A stretch of DNA of 48,160 nucleotides from NCBI RefSeq assembly GCF_026627505.1, contig NZ_JAPNLK010000065.1, forward strand, positions 1 through 48,160. The letters run 5' to 3'. Each line of letters opens with the position of its first letter. The first letter of the stretch is position 1. A program made the translations under genes and the position numbers. Positions 35,136-43,335 of this stretch are shown piece after piece. The stretch is from Streptomyces sp. H27-H5 (GTDB taxonomy: Bacteria > Actinomycetota > Actinomycetes > Streptomycetales > Streptomycetaceae). A model generated the notes under the pieces. It saw nothing but the letters and a program-made list of their open reading frames with translations. It had not been told where the DNA came from and did not search any database.

Positions 35136-35963
35136 CTACGCCTTCGGCGGATCCGCGGGGTGCGGGGCCATCGGCAGCAGCGAGGCCAGCCGCGCCTCGC
35201 ACAGCGCCACGAGCGCCTCGTACCCCTCCTTGCCCATCAGCTCCGTCAGCTCGGGGCGGTACGACACGTACACCGGGTCACCGGCCCCGTGCGCGGACGT
35301 GGCCGACGTGCACCACCAGTGCAGGTCGTGACCGCCCGGACCCCAGCCGCGCCGGTCGTACTCGCCGATCGACACCTGGAGGACCCGCGTGTCGTCGGGC
35401 CGGTCGATCCACTCGTACGTCCGGCGGATCGGCAACTGCCAGCACACGTCGGGCTTGGTCTCCAACGGCTCGCGCTTCTCGCGCAGCGCCAGGATGTGCA
35501 GCGAGCAACCGGCGCCCGCGGCGAAGCCGGGCCGGTTCTGGAAGATGCACGAACCCTCCCAGCGGCGGGTCTGCCGCTCGCCGTCCTCGTCCTCCTGCAC
35601 CCAGCCGGACTCGGTGCCCACGTCGTGGAACTGCCACAGCTCCGGCGTGAGGCGGGCCACGTTCTCCGCGACGCGCTTCTCGTCGTCCTCGTCGGAGAAG
35701 TGCGCGCCGAGGGTGCAGCAGCCGTCGTCCGCCCGACCGGCCTGGATGCCCTGGCAGCCGCTGCCGAAGATGCACGTCCAGCGCGAGGTCAGCCAGGTCA
35801 GGTCGCAGCGGAAGATCTGTTCGTCGTCGGCGGGGTCGGGGAACTCCACCCAGGCCCGGGGAAAGTCGAGGCCCTTCTCGTCACCGGAGACCGTGGGGGA
35901 CTCGCCGCCCTTGGCCTTCTTCGACTTGGGGCGGGACTTGTTGGCCTTCTTCGTATTTGGCAC
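35136..35963 (-). CDS. Cysteine-rich conserved protein of unknown function
   Basis: The 275-residue protein has a Lys-rich N-terminus and about ten cysteines, including CIFGSGCQG, DDGCCTLG, CIF, CSLH and WWC, arranged as in metal- or Fe/S-binding DUF3109-like proteins. No signal peptide is present, so it is cytoplasmic. From memory it resembles M. tuberculosis Rv0495c, which also lies beside a Ppx homologue. A TAGGCT hexamer lies 7 bp before the GTG, implying a leaderless mRNA. It is divergent from the Ppx/GppA gene. Confidence 0.78.
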   Translation of the reverse strand: MPNTKKANKSRPKSKKAKGGESPTVSGDEKGLDFPRAWVEFPDPADDEQIFRCDLTWLTSRWTCIFGSGCQGIQAGRADDGCCTLGAHFSDEDDEKRVAENVARLTPELWQFHDVGTESGWVQEDEDGERQTRRWEGSCIFQNRPGFAAGAGCSLHILALREKREPLETKPDVCWQLPIRRTYEWIDRPDDTRVLQVSIGEYDRRGWGPGGHDLHWWCTSATSAHGAGDPVYVSYRPELTELMGKEGYEALVALCEARLASLLPMAPHPADPPKA

Positions 35964-35970
35964 AAACCCA

Positions 35971-35976
35971 AGCCTA
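35971..35976 (-). promoter_or_regulatory. Probable -10 (TAGGCT) of a leaderless gene
   Basis: On the minus strand TAGGCT ends 7 bp before the GTG of the Cys-rich protein gene. Confidence 0.5.
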
Positions 35977-36026
35977 AGCGCCCCTTACTCCACCCCCACG
36001 CGACAGGACCAGTAGCGTTTCCCCGT

Positions 36027-36956
36027 ATGAGACTCGGTGTCCTTGACGTGGGTTCGAACACGATCCATCTGCTGGTGGTGGACGCGCACCCCGGCGCGCG
36101 CCCGCTGCCCGCCCACTCGCACAAGGTGGAACTGCGGCTGGCGGAACTCCTCGACACGCACGGCGCGGTCACCCCGGAGGGCATAGAGCGCCTCGTCTCG
36201 GTCCTCGGCGACGCCGTGCAGGCCGCCGAGGACAAGGGCTGCGAGGACCTGCTGCCCTTCGCGACCAGCGCCGTGCGCGAGGCCACGAACGCGGACGAGG
36301 TCCTGGCCCGGGTGAAGGCCGAGACCGGCCTCGACCTGCCCATCCTCAGCGGCGAGGACGAGGCGCGACTGACGTTCCTCGCCGCCCGGCGCTGGTTCGG
36401 CTGGTCGGCGGGCAAGCTGCTGGTCCTCGACATCGGCGGCGGCTCGCTGGAGATCGCGTTCGGCATCGACGAGGAACCCGACGCGGCCGTGTCCCTCCCG
36501 CTGGGCGCCGGCCGCCTCACCTCGGCCTGGCTCCCCGGCGACCCCGCCGACCCGGCCGACGTGAGGGCGCTGCGCCGGCACGCCCGGGCCCAGATCGCCC
36601 GCTCGGTGAGTGTGTTCAGCCGCTTCGGAGCACCGGACCACGTGGTCGCGACGTCCAAGACCTTCCGGCAGCTGGCCCGCATCGCGGGCGCGGCCCGCTC
36701 GGCCGACGGGCTGTACGTCCAGCGCGACCTGACCCGCAAGTCCCTGGAGGAGTGGGTCCCGCGCCTGGCGGCGATGACCACCGCACAGCGCTCCACCCTC
36801 CCGGGCGTCTCCGAGGGCCGCGCCGGACAACTCCTGGCCGGGGCGCTGGTCGCGGAGGGCACGATGGACCTCCTCGGCGTCGAGGAGTTGGAGATCTGCC
36901 CCTGGGCCCTGCGGGAGGGCGTCATCCTCCGCCGCCTGGACCACCTCCCGTCCTGA
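36027..36956 (+). CDS. Ppx/GppA-family exopolyphosphatase
   Basis: The 309-residue protein has the ASKHA phosphate loops VLDVGSNTIHLLVVD (from residue 5) and LDIGGGSLEIAFG (about 138), and the catalytic Glu region ATSAVREATN. It is the short actinobacterial form (PPX1-like) that hydrolyses polyphosphate or guanosine pentaphosphate. TAGCGT ends 8 bp before the ATG and no ribosome site is seen, so it is probably leaderless. It is divergent from the Cys-rich protein and followed by a TIM-barrel gene, an order also seen around M. tuberculosis Rv0496. Confidence 0.92.
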   Translation: MRLGVLDVGSNTIHLLVVDAHPGARPLPAHSHKVELRLAELLDTHGAVTPEGIERLVSVLGDAVQAAEDKGCEDLLPFATSAVREATNADEVLARVKAETGLDLPILSGEDEARLTFLAARRWFGWSAGKLLVLDIGGGSLEIAFGIDEEPDAAVSLPLGAGRLTSAWLPGDPADPADVRALRRHARAQIARSVSVFSRFGAPDHVVATSKTFRQLARIAGAARSADGLYVQRDLTRKSLEEWVPRLAAMTTAQRSTLPGVSEGRAGQLLAGALVAEGTMDLLGVEELEICPWALREGVILRRLDHLPS

Positions 36957-37050
36957 CCGGTGACCGGTTCTCCCGTCCGGACCGGTGACCGGCACCGCCC
37001 GAGCCCGTGCGCGGCGCCACCGGTCGTACCGGCCCGAGCCCGTGCGCGGC
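36948..37050. repeat. Two nested direct-repeat pairs
   Basis: CCCGTCC-GACCGGTGACCGG occurs at 36948-36967 and 36973-36992 with one mismatch (period 25). CCCGAGCCCGTGCGCGGC occurs at 36998-37015 and 37033-37050 (18 bp exact, period 35). The first unit overlaps the stop codon of the Ppx gene. Confidence 0.8.
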
Positions 37051-37125
37051 CCTGTCGGGCCGGGGCCCCGGGGGCCCGAACCGGGCGGATCCCCCCACCC
37101 CGCCCGGCCGGGTCACCGGCATCGG

Positions 37126-37131
37126 TAACCT
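37126..37131 (+). promoter_or_regulatory. Probable -10 (TAACCT) of a leaderless gene
   Basis: TAACCT ends 6 bp before the GTG at 37138 of the TIM-barrel gene. Confidence 0.5.
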
Positions 37132-37137
37132 GTCCCC

Positions 37138-37977
37138 GTGGCAGAACCCCGCCCCAAGACCCCGACCCCAAGGCCCAAGGTCGCCCTTTCCACCGCCTCC
37201 GTCTATCCGGAGTCCACGGCGACCGCCTTCGAGATCGCCGCGCGCCTCGGCTACGACGGCGTCGAGGTCATGGTCTGGACGGACCCGGTCAGCCAGGACA
37301 TCGACGCCCTGCGCCGGCTCTCCGACCACCACGGGGTCCCGGTCCTCGCGATCCACGCCCCCTGCCTCCTGATCACCCAGCGCGTCTGGTCGACCGACCC
37401 CTGGACGAAGCTGCGGCGCGCCCAGGCCGCGGCCGAGCGACTGGGCGCGGGCACGGTGGTCGTGCACCCGCCGTTCCGCTGGCAGCGCGCGTACTCCCGC
37501 GACTTCGTCTCCGGCATCTGGCGCATGGCCGACGAGACCGACGTCCGGTTCGCCGTCGAGAACATGTACCCCTGGCGCTACCGCGACCGCGAGATGCTCG
37601 CGTACGCGCCCGAGTGGGACGTCACCAAGGACGACTACCGGCACTTCACGGTGGACCTCTCGCACACCGCGACCGCCCGCACCGACGCCAACGCGATGAT
37701 CGACCGGATGGGCGACCGGCTCGCCCACATCCACCTCGCCGACGGCAACGGCTCCGCGAAGGACGAGCACCTCGTCCCCGGCCGGGGCACCCAGCCCTGC
37801 GCCGAACTGCTGCGCGGCCTGGCCCGTACCTCCTTCGACGGTCACGTCGTCATCGAGGTCAACACCCGCCGGGCCATGTCCTCCGCGGAGCGCGAGGCCG
37901 ACCTGGCCGAGGCCCTGGCCTTCACGCGGCAGCACCTCGCGGCCGCGACCAGCGACAGCCCGGCCCGCCGGCCATGA
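37138..37977 (+). CDS. Sugar-phosphate isomerase/epimerase-like TIM-barrel protein
   Basis: The 279-residue protein is of the xylose-isomerase-like/AP-endonuclease-2 superfamily: ALSTASVYPES, GYDGVEVMVW, HAPC, VVVHPPFRWQ, the putative metal ligands in AVENMYPW, VDLSH, HIHLADG and a late Glu in VIEVN. The exact substrate is unknown. The start is a GTG 6 bp after a TAACCT hexamer. Its stop overlaps the ATG of the TetR gene (ATGA), so they are coupled. A homologue sits near the Ppx gene in M. tuberculosis (Rv0498, from memory). Confidence 0.87.
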   Translation: MAEPRPKTPTPRPKVALSTASVYPESTATAFEIAARLGYDGVEVMVWTDPVSQDIDALRRLSDHHGVPVLAIHAPCLLITQRVWSTDPWTKLRRAQAAAERLGAGTVVVHPPFRWQRAYSRDFVSGIWRMADETDVRFAVENMYPWRYRDREMLAYAPEWDVTKDDYRHFTVDLSHTATARTDANAMIDRMGDRLAHIHLADGNGSAKDEHLVPGRGTQPCAELLRGLARTSFDGHVVIEVNTRRAMSSAEREADLAEALAFTRQHLAAATSDSPARRP

Positions 37978-38594
37978 CGGACCCGGTCGGCAAGCCCCGC
38001 CGCGGCCCCGGTCGCCCCCGCCAGGACGAGGCCGACGACGGCCCCGGCACGCAGGAGCGGATCCGTCTCGCGGCCCGTTCGGAGTTCGCGGCGCGCGGCT
38101 ACGACAAGACCTCCGTACGCGGGATCGCGAAGGCGGCCGGCGTGGACCCGGCGCTGGTGCACCACTACTTCGGCAGCAAGGACGACCTGTTCGCCGCCGC
38201 CATCGAGGTCAGCCTGGAGCCGGCCCTGGTCGTCCCGCAGATCGTCGGCTCCGGCCCGGACGGCATCGGCGAGCGCCTGGCCCGCTACTTCCTGGGCATC
38301 TGGGAGAACCCGGCCACCCGCGCCCCGCTCCTCGCCGTGATCCGCTCCGCCCTCACCCACGAGGCCGCCGCCGCCGTACTGCGCCGGCTGATCCTGCGCC
38401 GGGTCCTGGAGCGGGTCGCCGCCGACCTCGACGTGCCCGACCCCACCTTCCGCGCCGAGCTGGCGGCCTCGCACATGATCGGCATCGCGATCCTGCGGTA
38501 CGTGGTCCAGATCGAGCCCCTCGCGTCCGCCGACCCGGAGGAGATCGTCGCCCTCGTGGCCCCGACCCTCCAGCGCTACCTCACCGAACAGTGA
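37974..38594 (+). CDS. TetR-family repressor
   Basis: The 206-residue protein has a basic N-terminal extension (PRRGPGRPRQ), a TetR helix-turn-helix (TQERIRLAARSEFAARGYDK, VDPALVHHYFGSKDDLF, about 25-72) and an all-helical ligand domain of the TetR_C type. It is co-translated with the TIM-barrel gene. A 33-bp dyad just after its stop, ahead of ilvD, is a likely operator. The ligand is unknown. Confidence 0.9.
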   Translation: MTDPVGKPRRGPGRPRQDEADDGPGTQERIRLAARSEFAARGYDKTSVRGIAKAAGVDPALVHHYFGSKDDLFAAAIEVSLEPALVVPQIVGSGPDGIGERLARYFLGIWENPATRAPLLAVIRSALTHEAAAAVLRRLILRRVLERVAADLDVPDPTFRAELAASHMIGIAILRYVVQIEPLASADPEEIVALVAPTLQRYLTEQ

Positions 38595-38614
38595 CCGAAA
38601 GCTGAGCCGGCCGT

Positions 38615-38647
38615 CCCGAGATGCGGACACCGTGTCCGCATCGCGGG
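38615..38647. promoter_or_regulatory. Candidate TetR operator ahead of ilvD
   Basis: Perfect arms GATGCGGACAC and GTGTCCGCATC flank a single C; after one mismatch the dyad continues with CCCG and CGGG. Its right half covers the expected -35 position for the TAGCCT -10 at 38657-38662, so a bound repressor would block ilvD. As an RNA hairpin it could also end the TetR transcript. Confidence 0.55.
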
Positions 38648-38731
38648 CGAGAGGCGTAGCCTCGTAAACAGCCATATCCACAGTCGCGGCAGGCCTCTCC
38701 GGCGCCGCCGCACTCATGGGGAGTGAACCCG

Positions 38732-40582
38732 ATGCCCGAGCTGAGGTCCCGCACCGTCACCCACGGCCGCAACATGGCAGGCGCACGTGCGCTGATGCGC
38801 GCCTCGGGCGTAGCGAGCGCGGACATCGGAAAGCCGATCATCGCGGTGGCCAACTCCTTCACCGAGTTCGTCCCCGGGCACACCCACCTGGCGCCGGTCG
38901 GCCGGATCGTCTCCGACGCCATCCGCGAGGCGGGCGCGATCCCGCGCGAGTTCAACACCATCGCGGTCGACGACGGCATCGCCATGGGGCACGGCGGCAT
39001 GCTGTACTCCCTGCCCTCCCGCGACCTGATCGCGGACAGCGTGGAGTACATGGTCGAGGCGCACTGCGCCGACGCCCTGATCTGCATCTCCAACTGCGAC
39101 AAGATCACCCCCGGCATGCTGATGGCCGCCATGCGCCTCAACATCCCGGTCGTCTTCGTCTCCGGCGGTCCGATGGAGGCCGGCCAGGCCATCCTCGTCG
39201 ACGGCACCGTCCGCAAGCTCGACCTGATCGACGCCATGGTCGACGCCGCCAACGAGAACGTCTCGGACGAGGACGTGCTGCGGATCGAGGAGAACGCCTG
39301 TCCGACCTGCGGCTCCTGTTCGGGCATGTTCACCGCCAACTCCATGAACTGCCTCGCCGAGGCCATCGGCCTGGCCCTCCCGGGCAACGGCTCGGTCCTC
39401 GCCACGCACACCGCCCGCCGCGCCCTGTACGAGGACGCCGGCCGCACGGTCGTGGAGATCACCAAGCGCTACTACGAGGACGGCGACGAGTCCGTCCTGC
39501 CGCGCAACATCGCCACCCGCGAGGCCTTCGAGAACGCCATGGCGCTCGACATCGCGATGGGCGGCTCCACCAACACGATCCTGCACCTGCTGGCGGCGGC
39601 GCAGGAGGCGGGCCTGGAGTACGACCTCACCGACATCGACGCCGTCTCCCGGCGCGTGCCCTGCCTGTCCAAGGTCGCGCCGAACGTGGCGCCCGGGGGC
39701 ACGTACTACATGGAGGACATCCACCGGGCCGGCGGCATCCCCGCCATCCTCGGCGAACTGCACCGCGGCGGCCTCCTCAACAAGGACGTCACCTCCGTGC
39801 ACTCCGACAACCTGGAGGACTGGCTCGCGCAGTGGGACGCCCGCTCCGGCACGGCGTCCGACACCGCCATGGAGCTGTGGCACGCGGCCCCCGGCTGCAA
39901 GCGCTCCGCGACCGCCTTCTCCCAGTCCGAGCGCTGGGACACCCTCGACCTCGACGCCGAGGGCGGCTGCATCCGCTCCGTCCAGCACGCGTACTCCAAG
40001 GACGGCGGCCTCGCCGTCCTGCGCGGCAACATCGCGGTCGACGGCTGCGTCGTGAAGACCGCCGGCGTGGACGAGTCGATCTGGACCTTCGAGGGCCCGG
40101 CCGTGGTCTGCGAGTCGCAGGACGAGGCCGTCGACAAGATCCTCCGCAAGGAGATCAAGGAGGGCGACGTCGTCGTCATCCGCTACGAGGGCCCGCGGGG
40201 CGGCCCCGGCATGCAGGAGATGCTGTACCCGACGTCCTTCCTCAAGGGCCGCGGCCTCGGCAAGGCCTGCGCCCTCGTCACGGACGGCCGCTTCTCGGGC
40301 GGCACCTCGGGCCTCTCCATCGGCCACGCCTCCCCGGAGGCGGCCTCGGGCGGCACGATCGCCCTCGTCGAGGACGGCGACAGCATCCGCATCGACATCC
40401 CGAACCGCTCGATCGAGCTGCTGGTCTCCGACGAGGACCTGGCCGCCCGCCGCGAGGCCCTCGGCGGCGTCTACGCCCCGAAGAACCGCGAACGCAAGGT
40501 CTCCGCGGCCCTGCGCGCCTACGCCGCCATGGCCACCAGCGCCGACAAGGGCGCGGTCCGCGACGTCTCCCTCCTGGGCTGA
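38732..40582 (+). CDS. ilvD: Dihydroxy-acid dehydratase
   Basis: IlvD dehydrates dihydroxy-acids to the 2-keto acids leading to valine, leucine and isoleucine. The 616-residue protein has the Fe/S-cluster cysteines in CISNCDKITPGM and CPTCGSCSGMFTANSMNC, and the conserved SGGTSGLSIGHASPEA near the C-terminus. The ATG at 38732 has GGGGAG 8 bp upstream; a GTG 9 bp earlier is inside that site. The unit has a TAGCCT -10 about 70 bp upstream, overlapped by a dyad. A strong hairpin follows. Confidence 0.97.
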   Translation: MPELRSRTVTHGRNMAGARALMRASGVASADIGKPIIAVANSFTEFVPGHTHLAPVGRIVSDAIREAGAIPREFNTIAVDDGIAMGHGGMLYSLPSRDLIADSVEYMVEAHCADALICISNCDKITPGMLMAAMRLNIPVVFVSGGPMEAGQAILVDGTVRKLDLIDAMVDAANENVSDEDVLRIEENACPTCGSCSGMFTANSMNCLAEAIGLALPGNGSVLATHTARRALYEDAGRTVVEITKRYYEDGDESVLPRNIATREAFENAMALDIAMGGSTNTILHLLAAAQEAGLEYDLTDIDAVSRRVPCLSKVAPNVAPGGTYYMEDIHRAGGIPAILGELHRGGLLNKDVTSVHSDNLEDWLAQWDARSGTASDTAMELWHAAPGCKRSATAFSQSERWDTLDLDAEGGCIRSVQHAYSKDGGLAVLRGNIAVDGCVVKTAGVDESIWTFEGPAVVCESQDEAVDKILRKEIKEGDVVVIRYEGPRGGPGMQEMLYPTSFLKGRGLGKACALVTDGRFSGGTSGLSIGHASPEAASGGTIALVEDGDSIRIDIPNRSIELLVSDEDLAARREALGGVYAPKNRERKVSAALRAYAAMATSADKGAVRDVSLLG

Positions 40583-40598
40583 GCCCGCCGAGTCCCCC

Positions 40599-40636
40599 CG
40601 AACCCCGCCGGTCGTGTCACCACCCGGCGGGGTTCG
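40599..40636. terminator. Bidirectional terminator between ilvD and the kinase gene
   Basis: A perfect 13-bp stem (CGAACCCCGCCGG with CCGGCGGGGTTCG) and a 12-nt loop. The loop contains the stop codon of the convergent kinase gene and the right arm is coding sequence for the kinase's last residues. Confidence 0.85.
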
Positions 40637-42785
40637 CCGCGTCCACGGCGAAGACGGTCCCGTCGGGTGTCGACGCGTACACCCGGCCGTCGCGGACGAC
40701 CGGGGCGGCCAGGGTGGCGGCGAAGGTGCCCTGCCCGCCGCCCGCGCCCGGCTTCGTCTGCCCGACCGGCCGGCCGGCGGCAGCGTCGACGGCCAACAGC
40801 CGTCCGTCGGCCGCCGTCAGGTAGACCCGCCCGCCGGCGAACACCGGCCGCGAGGCGACGGCCGCCCCCGTCTCCAGCCGCCACTCCTCCTTGACCGGAC
40901 CCACGGCCGCCAGCCCGCCCGCGGTCCCGATGACGTACACGACGCCCTCCGGGCTCACCGTCGCCTGCGTCTCGTACAGCGGCCTCGCCAGCCGCACCCG
41001 GTGCACGGCGTACGTGTCCAGGTCGACCCGCACGACCGCCTCCGTCGCGGTCCGCACGTCGTTGTCCAGCAGGTACAGCCCGCCGCGCGCCGCGCCGACG
41101 GGTTGCAGCATTCCCGGTACGCGCACCCGGCGGCGTACCGATCCGCTCGCCGGGTCCACCTCGGAGAGCTGCGTGGAACCGCCCGCGCCGTCCGTCGTCG
41201 ACACGTACAGCACCGGCTCCCCCGAAGGCCCCGGGCCGGCGGTCCAGACGGAACCCACACCGCCGATCTGCTTCGTCCAGCCGGTGGCCCCGGTCGCCGC
41301 GTCCAGGGCCGCGACGTTCCCGTTCGGCGCGACGATCAACACCCGTGCCCCGACCGGCACGACACGCGCACCGTCCGGCAGCTCGTGGCGCCAGCGCCGC
41401 GTCCCGCTCGCGGGGTCGAGGGCCTCCAGCACCTCACTGCCCGATGCCACCGCGAGGACGAGCCCGCCCGCGTGCGAAGGGGTGTTGTCGCGCGCGGCCA
41501 ACCGCGTCGACGCGGAACCCGGCACGGACCACAGCACCGACCCGTTCGCCGGGTCCAGCTTCGCCGCGGCCACCCCGGGCCCCGAGCAGTACAGGGCCGC
41601 CGTGTCCGCGGAGCAGGACACGGTCCGCCGCCCCGCCCCCCGCTCACCGACCGAGGCGGTCCACGGGGCGAAGGCCGGGGGCCGCCCCTCCGAGGCGGCG
41701 GCACTCCTCGCCGCCGCGCGGGCCGCCGCGTCGCCGTCCGATCCGGAGTACAGGTGGCCGACGACCGCGCCCGCCCCGATCAGGAGCGCCACTCCCGCGG
41801 CCAAGGCCGTCCGGGTCCGGGGCCTCGGGCGCCGTCCGGGAGGGAGCGGGTCGGCCGGGGGGTCCGTGCCGATGCGCTCCCGCCGGTGCGTGACCACCTC
41901 GCCCACCTCGACCCGCTCGGGCCGCCGGGGCCGGGGGACGAAGGACTGGGTGTCCTCGGAGGTCGGGTAGGCCAGCGCCCGCATCTCGGTGATCAGTTCG
42001 TCGGCGGTCGGCCGTTCCTCCGGCTCCTTCGACAGGCACCGGGCCACGAGCGGCACCAGCCGCGCCGGCAGCCCGGTCAGGTCGGGCTCGCTGTGCACGA
42101 CCTGGTACGCCACCAGGTAGTGGCTGTCGGAGTCGAACGGCCCGCGCCCCGTCGCCGCGTACACCAGCACCGCGCCCAGCGCGAAGACGTCGGCGGCCGT
42201 GCCCACGTCCCGGGGGCGTTGGAACTGCTCGGGCGCCATGAACGGCGGCGTCCCGATCAGCTTCCCGGTCTCCGTCCGCAGGTCGCTGTCGGCCGGTCGC
42301 GAGATCCCGAAGTCGATGACGCGCACCCCGTCCGGGGCCATCAACACGTTGCTGGGCTTCAGGTCCCGGTGCACCACCCCGGCCCGGTGGATGTCCCGCA
42401 GGGCCTCCGCCAGCCCGGCGGCGAGCCGCACCAACTCGACCGGGTCCAGCACCCGTTCGCGTACCCGCTCGGACAGCGTCGGGGCGTCGATGAAGGAGGT
42501 GGCCATCCAGGGGCGCTCGGCGTCCGGATCGGCGTCCACGACGGGGGCGGTGAACGCCCCGCTCACCCGCCGCGCGGCCGCGACCTCCTGCCGGAACCGC
42601 GCCCGGAACTCCGGATCCACCGCGTGCTGGGCGTGCACCACCTTGACGGCGAGTTTCAGCCCCGCGCCGGACGTGGCCAGGTGGACGACGCCCATGCCGC
42701 CGGAGCCGAGTACGGATTCGAGCCGGTACTGCCCGGCGTACTCCGGAAACCCCGCACAGTCCGTCGCGCGCAGCGAACGCACCAC
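40617..42785 (-). CDS. Transmembrane Ser/Thr protein kinase with PQQ beta-propeller sensor
   Basis: The 722-residue protein has a Hanks-type kinase domain (glycine loop GSGGMG at 28-33, K48, HRDLKPSN at 139-146, DFG at 158-160, APE), a juxtamembrane linker, one membrane helix (about 327-346) and an outer domain of PQQ-type beta-propeller blades (repeats of the form ALDPASGTRRW, ALDAATGATGW, VYVSTTDG). It likely senses an extracellular ligand and phosphorylates cytoplasmic targets. The GTG start has a G-rich site; TAGGCT (42802-42807, minus strand) is a probable -10. It is divergent from the SH3-like gene. Confidence 0.92.
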   Translation of the reverse strand: MVRSLRATDCAGFPEYAGQYRLESVLGSGGMGVVHLATSGAGLKLAVKVVHAQHAVDPEFRARFRQEVAAARRVSGAFTAPVVDADPDAERPWMATSFIDAPTLSERVRERVLDPVELVRLAAGLAEALRDIHRAGVVHRDLKPSNVLMAPDGVRVIDFGISRPADSDLRTETGKLIGTPPFMAPEQFQRPRDVGTAADVFALGAVLVYAATGRGPFDSDSHYLVAYQVVHSEPDLTGLPARLVPLVARCLSKEPEERPTADELITEMRALAYPTSEDTQSFVPRPRRPERVEVGEVVTHRRERIGTDPPADPLPPGRRPRPRTRTALAAGVALLIGAGAVVGHLYSGSDGDAAARAAARSAAASEGRPPAFAPWTASVGERGAGRRTVSCSADTAALYCSGPGVAAAKLDPANGSVLWSVPGSASTRLAARDNTPSHAGGLVLAVASGSEVLEALDPASGTRRWRHELPDGARVVPVGARVLIVAPNGNVAALDAATGATGWTKQIGGVGSVWTAGPGPSGEPVLYVSTTDGAGGSTQLSEVDPASGSVRRRVRVPGMLQPVGAARGGLYLLDNDVRTATEAVVRVDLDTYAVHRVRLARPLYETQATVSPEGVVYVIGTAGGLAAVGPVKEEWRLETGAAVASRPVFAGGRVYLTAADGRLLAVDAAAGRPVGQTKPGAGGGQGTFAATLAAPVVRDGRVYASTPDGTVFAVDAANPAGW

Positions 42786-42888
42786 TCATCACCCCCGCCG
42801 GAGCCTAGTCGATGGCCCATGCGAATCTCCAAGGGCTTGCTACCCTTCGCGCGTTGCGCAGAGCAACACTCAAAGGGGGACTTTCCGC

Positions 42889-43188
42889 ATGTCTGTTGAG
42901 AACGATTCAAGCCAGGTTCAGAGCCTCTCCGGGTCGGGTTTCCCGACCTTTCCCGTGGCGCCCGGTTACCGCGTCAACGTCCGCAGCGGCCCCGGCACCA
43001 ACTACTCGGTCTCGCGGGTGCTCCCGCTGGGCGCGTACGTCCAGATCCGCTGCCAGTGCGAGGGCACGACCGTCTCGGGTCCGTACGGGACGTCGGACAT
43101 CTGGGACTGCGTGGGCAACGGCGAGTTCGTCTCCGACGCGTACGTGAAGACGGGTGTCGACGGCTACGTCACGGGGCAGTGCGGCTGA
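42889..43188 (+). CDS. SH3-like domain protein without a signal peptide (99 aa)
   Basis: The protein has a bacterial SH3 core (YRVNVRSGPGTNYSVSRVLP, then LGAYVQIRC) and ends VDGYVTGQCG. Four cysteines are spaced as in exported SH3 domains, yet the N-terminus (MSVENDSSQVQS) is acidic and hydrophilic with no signal peptide. GGGGGA lies 8 bp before the ATG. It is divergent from the PQQ kinase and followed by a membrane protein. It may be exported by a non-Sec route or act in the cytoplasm. Confidence 0.8.
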   Translation: MSVENDSSQVQSLSGSGFPTFPVAPGYRVNVRSGPGTNYSVSRVLPLGAYVQIRCQCEGTTVSGPYGTSDIWDCVGNGEFVSDAYVKTGVDGYVTGQCG

Positions 43189-43322
43189 CACCGCGATCGA
43201 CACGGCCGCGCGCGAGCGCCGGACGACTCCGGGCCGGCCGGGCCCCGTGCCCGGGCGGTGCCGGCCCGGGGACCGCCCCGCCCGCCACGTGAGACGCACC
43301 CGGCCCGGCCGGCCCGCCGGGG

Positions 43323-43328
43323 GATAAT
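43323..43328 (+). promoter_or_regulatory. Probable -10 (GATAAT) of a leaderless gene
   Basis: GATAAT, five of six bases of the bacterial consensus, ends 7 bp before the GTG at 43336. Confidence 0.5.
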
Positions 43329-43335
43329 CGCCGGT

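Noticed and set aside
34701..36956. A 751-codon frame fusing the end of the BACON region to the Ppx protein
   Set aside because: Only the part from 36027 encodes a protein-like sequence. The rest is a shadow of the BACON and Cys-rich genes.
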